Source: an uncultured Fidelibacterota bacterium
GTDB lineage: Bacteria; Fidelibacterota; Marinisomatia; Marinisomatales; TCS55
Assembly (NCBI GenBank): GCA_913041075.1
Contig: CAJWGZ010000048.1
Coordinates: 1 to 7,267 of the forward strand
Direction of reading: 5' to 3'
DNA length: 7,267 nt
The stretch's first letter is position 1, and each line of letters opens with the position of its first letter. This document shows positions 6,040 to 7,267 of this stretch, in pieces. A program made the translations under genes and the position numbers. The notes under the pieces are model-generated. The model saw only the letters and a list, made by a program, of their open reading frames with translations, searched no databases and had not been told where the DNA came from.

Positions 6040-7267
6040 ATGAAATCAACCGGGCAATACCATATGGTAGAAGAACGAATAGTGCTTCATTACGTTTATA
6101 TCTTTTTTACTGCGGTGATGATATCTCTTGGCACTACTGATATCCAGGGACAGGCGGTATCTACAATATCACTGCAGGACAGAAGTGCTACAGCTGGAAT
6201 TGACTTCGTACATTACGCCCCTCGTCCGCGGTGGTGTGAAATCGGACCTACTGTAGTTGGCTCAGCGACAAATGAAGGATTAAGTCTAGTCTTTGAAGAA
6301 GAAAAGGAATACTGGAAATCAAACGGTAGATTAATGACTCTGGATGAGTTTGCAAACGTTCACTTAATAAAAATGAATGGGTCCGGAGGCGCTTGGTTCG
6401 ATTATGACCGGGATGGTGACTGGGACCTTTACCTAGTTAATTGTCAGGGAGATGCCAATGTAACCAACGCACTCTATGAAAACCTCGGGAACGGGAAATT
6501 TATACGTGTAGAAAATTCCGGAGCCGAAGATGATGGCGAAGGAATGGCCGTAGCGGTGGCTGATTACAACAACGATGGTTATCCAGATCTGCTGGTTACA
6601 AATTATGGAAATTTTAAGCTCCTCCAAAACAATGGTGATAAAACATTTTCAGATGTGAGTAAAACCGCCTTTCCGGAAGGCATCAAGGATTGGTGGTATG
6701 GCGGATCAGCGTGGGGTGATTACGATAACGATGGGGACTTAGATTTATATATCACTGGATATGTTGACTTTTCGCGGCGACCCCGATACTCCAGCTTACG
6801 GTTCCCGATGGATTTCGGCGGATTGCCAAATACATTATTCAGAAACAACGGTGATGGTACATTCAGCGATGTAACGGCAAGTACTGGGGTGCTGGATGAT
6901 GCCGCCAGAAAATCGATGCAGGTAGTATTCAACGATTTTAATGAAGACCGGCTACCTGACCTGTTTGTTACCAATGACACAGATGCCAATGGTTTTTACC
7001 TTAATCGCGGTAACGGAACATTTAAGCCCTTCTCCGGCCCCAGTGGCCTTAGTACCACTGATGGCAGTATGGGGATAGCGTTGGGAGACTTCAATAAGGA
7101 TGGCTTAACAGATCTGATATACACAAACTTCGCGGCGGAGGTCAATACTTTAGCAACGTTAATTGATAACAAAAGCAGCAATGATGGCCAACTGCGGAAT
7201 GCAGTGTTTGTGCATGATTTCGAATCACCATTATTACACAAGCTTACCTGGCCTAAAGTAAGCTGGG
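6040..7267 (+). CDS. Secreted CRTAC1-like FG-GAP/VCBS beta-propeller protein, 3' end outside the window
   Basis: The frame is open from the ATG at 6040 to the right edge (409 codons, no stop). An in-frame TAA at 6025-6027 rules out an earlier start; an in-frame ATG at 6064 is a possible alternative that keeps the signal peptide. A hydrophobic segment (residues about 14-31) followed by Q-G-Q-A (36-39) looks like a Sec signal with signal peptidase I cleavage after Ala39. There is no lipobox, unlike the propeller at 1170-2861. Five calcium loops of the D-x-D/N-x-D-G kind begin at residues 121, 175, 227, 299 and 350; the one at 299 has D-R in place of D-G. About 62 residues separate the opening A-G-I-D-F-V-H block from the first loop, against about 22 in the other propeller, so there is an insertion. 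A C-terminal ASPIC/UnbV domain is expected by family but is not visible. It is probably cotranscribed with the phosphoesterase-like gene 15 nt upstream. Function is unknown. Confidence 0.9.
   Translation, partial: MKSTGQYHMVEERIVLHYVYIFFTAVMISLGTTDIQGQAVSTISLQDRSATAGIDFVHYAPRPRWCEIGPTVVGSATNEGLSLVFEEEKEYWKSNGRLMTLDEFANVHLIKMNGSGGAWFDYDRDGDWDLYLVNCQGDANVTNALYENLGNGKFIRVENSGAEDDGEGMAVAVADYNNDGYPDLLVTNYGNFKLLQNNGDKTFSDVSKTAFPEGIKDWWYGGSAWGDYDNDGDLDLYITGYVDFSRRPRYSSLRFPMDFGGLPNTLFRNNGDGTFSDVTASTGVLDDAARKSMQVVFNDFNEDRLPDLFVTNDTDANGFYLNRGNGTFKPFSGPSGLSTTDGSMGIALGDFNKDGLTDLIYTNFAAEVNTLATLIDNKSSNDGQLRNAVFVHDFESPLLHKLTWPKVSW

Noticed and set aside
6433..7241. Three minus-strand open frames opposite the secreted propeller
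   Set aside because: The plus strand encodes regular calcium-loop repeats through this whole stretch. The antisense frames are low-complexity shadows of it.

Overview
The window comes from an AT-rich bacterial genome and is almost fully coding. Nothing here fixes the taxon. The gene content is a crowd of exported lipoproteins, TPR proteins, FG-GAP/VCBS beta-propellers with an ASPIC/UnbV tail (CRTAC1-like) and a UshA-like protein. Together with weak or absent Shine-Dalgarno sequences on most genes, this fits a Gram-negative, probably marine or environmental member of the FCB group (Bacteroidota, Balneolota/Rhodothermota or Neomarinimicrobiota-like). That assignment is inference.

Left block (1-4054, + strand): three tightly packed genes. 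They are a TPR lipoprotein whose start lies left of the window, a CRTAC1-like beta-propeller lipoprotein starting 2 nt after it, and a second TPR lipoprotein overlapping the propeller gene by 4 nt (ATGA). The two TPR proteins are clear paralogues of each other. The block looks like one transcription unit making three membrane-anchored extracytoplasmic proteins, plausibly partners in one assembly.

Middle (4051-4836, - strand): a convergent gene for a creatininase-family metal-dependent amidohydrolase. It has no signal peptide and is the only clearly cytoplasmic protein here. Its stop codon overlaps that of the TPR gene inside a shared TTAA. It has the only convincing Shine-Dalgarno sequence in the window.

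Right block (4960-7267, + strand): divergent from the creatininase gene across 123 bp of AT-rich DNA. First comes a putative lipoprotein with the fold signature of the UshA/5'-nucleotidase metallophosphoesterase domain but with almost all metal-binding residues replaced. After 15 nt comes a second FG-GAP propeller protein with a Sec-type signal peptide, which runs off the right edge with no stop.

How the genes may work together: both blocks pair a calcium-loop beta-propeller with another exported, probably non-catalytic protein (TPR scaffolds on the left, a pseudo-phosphoesterase on the right). This suggests envelope or surface complexes based on protein-protein contacts, with no recognisable catalytic function. 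No RNA genes, CRISPR arrays, insertion sequences or convincing terminators were seen. No gene-free stretch exceeds 123 bp.
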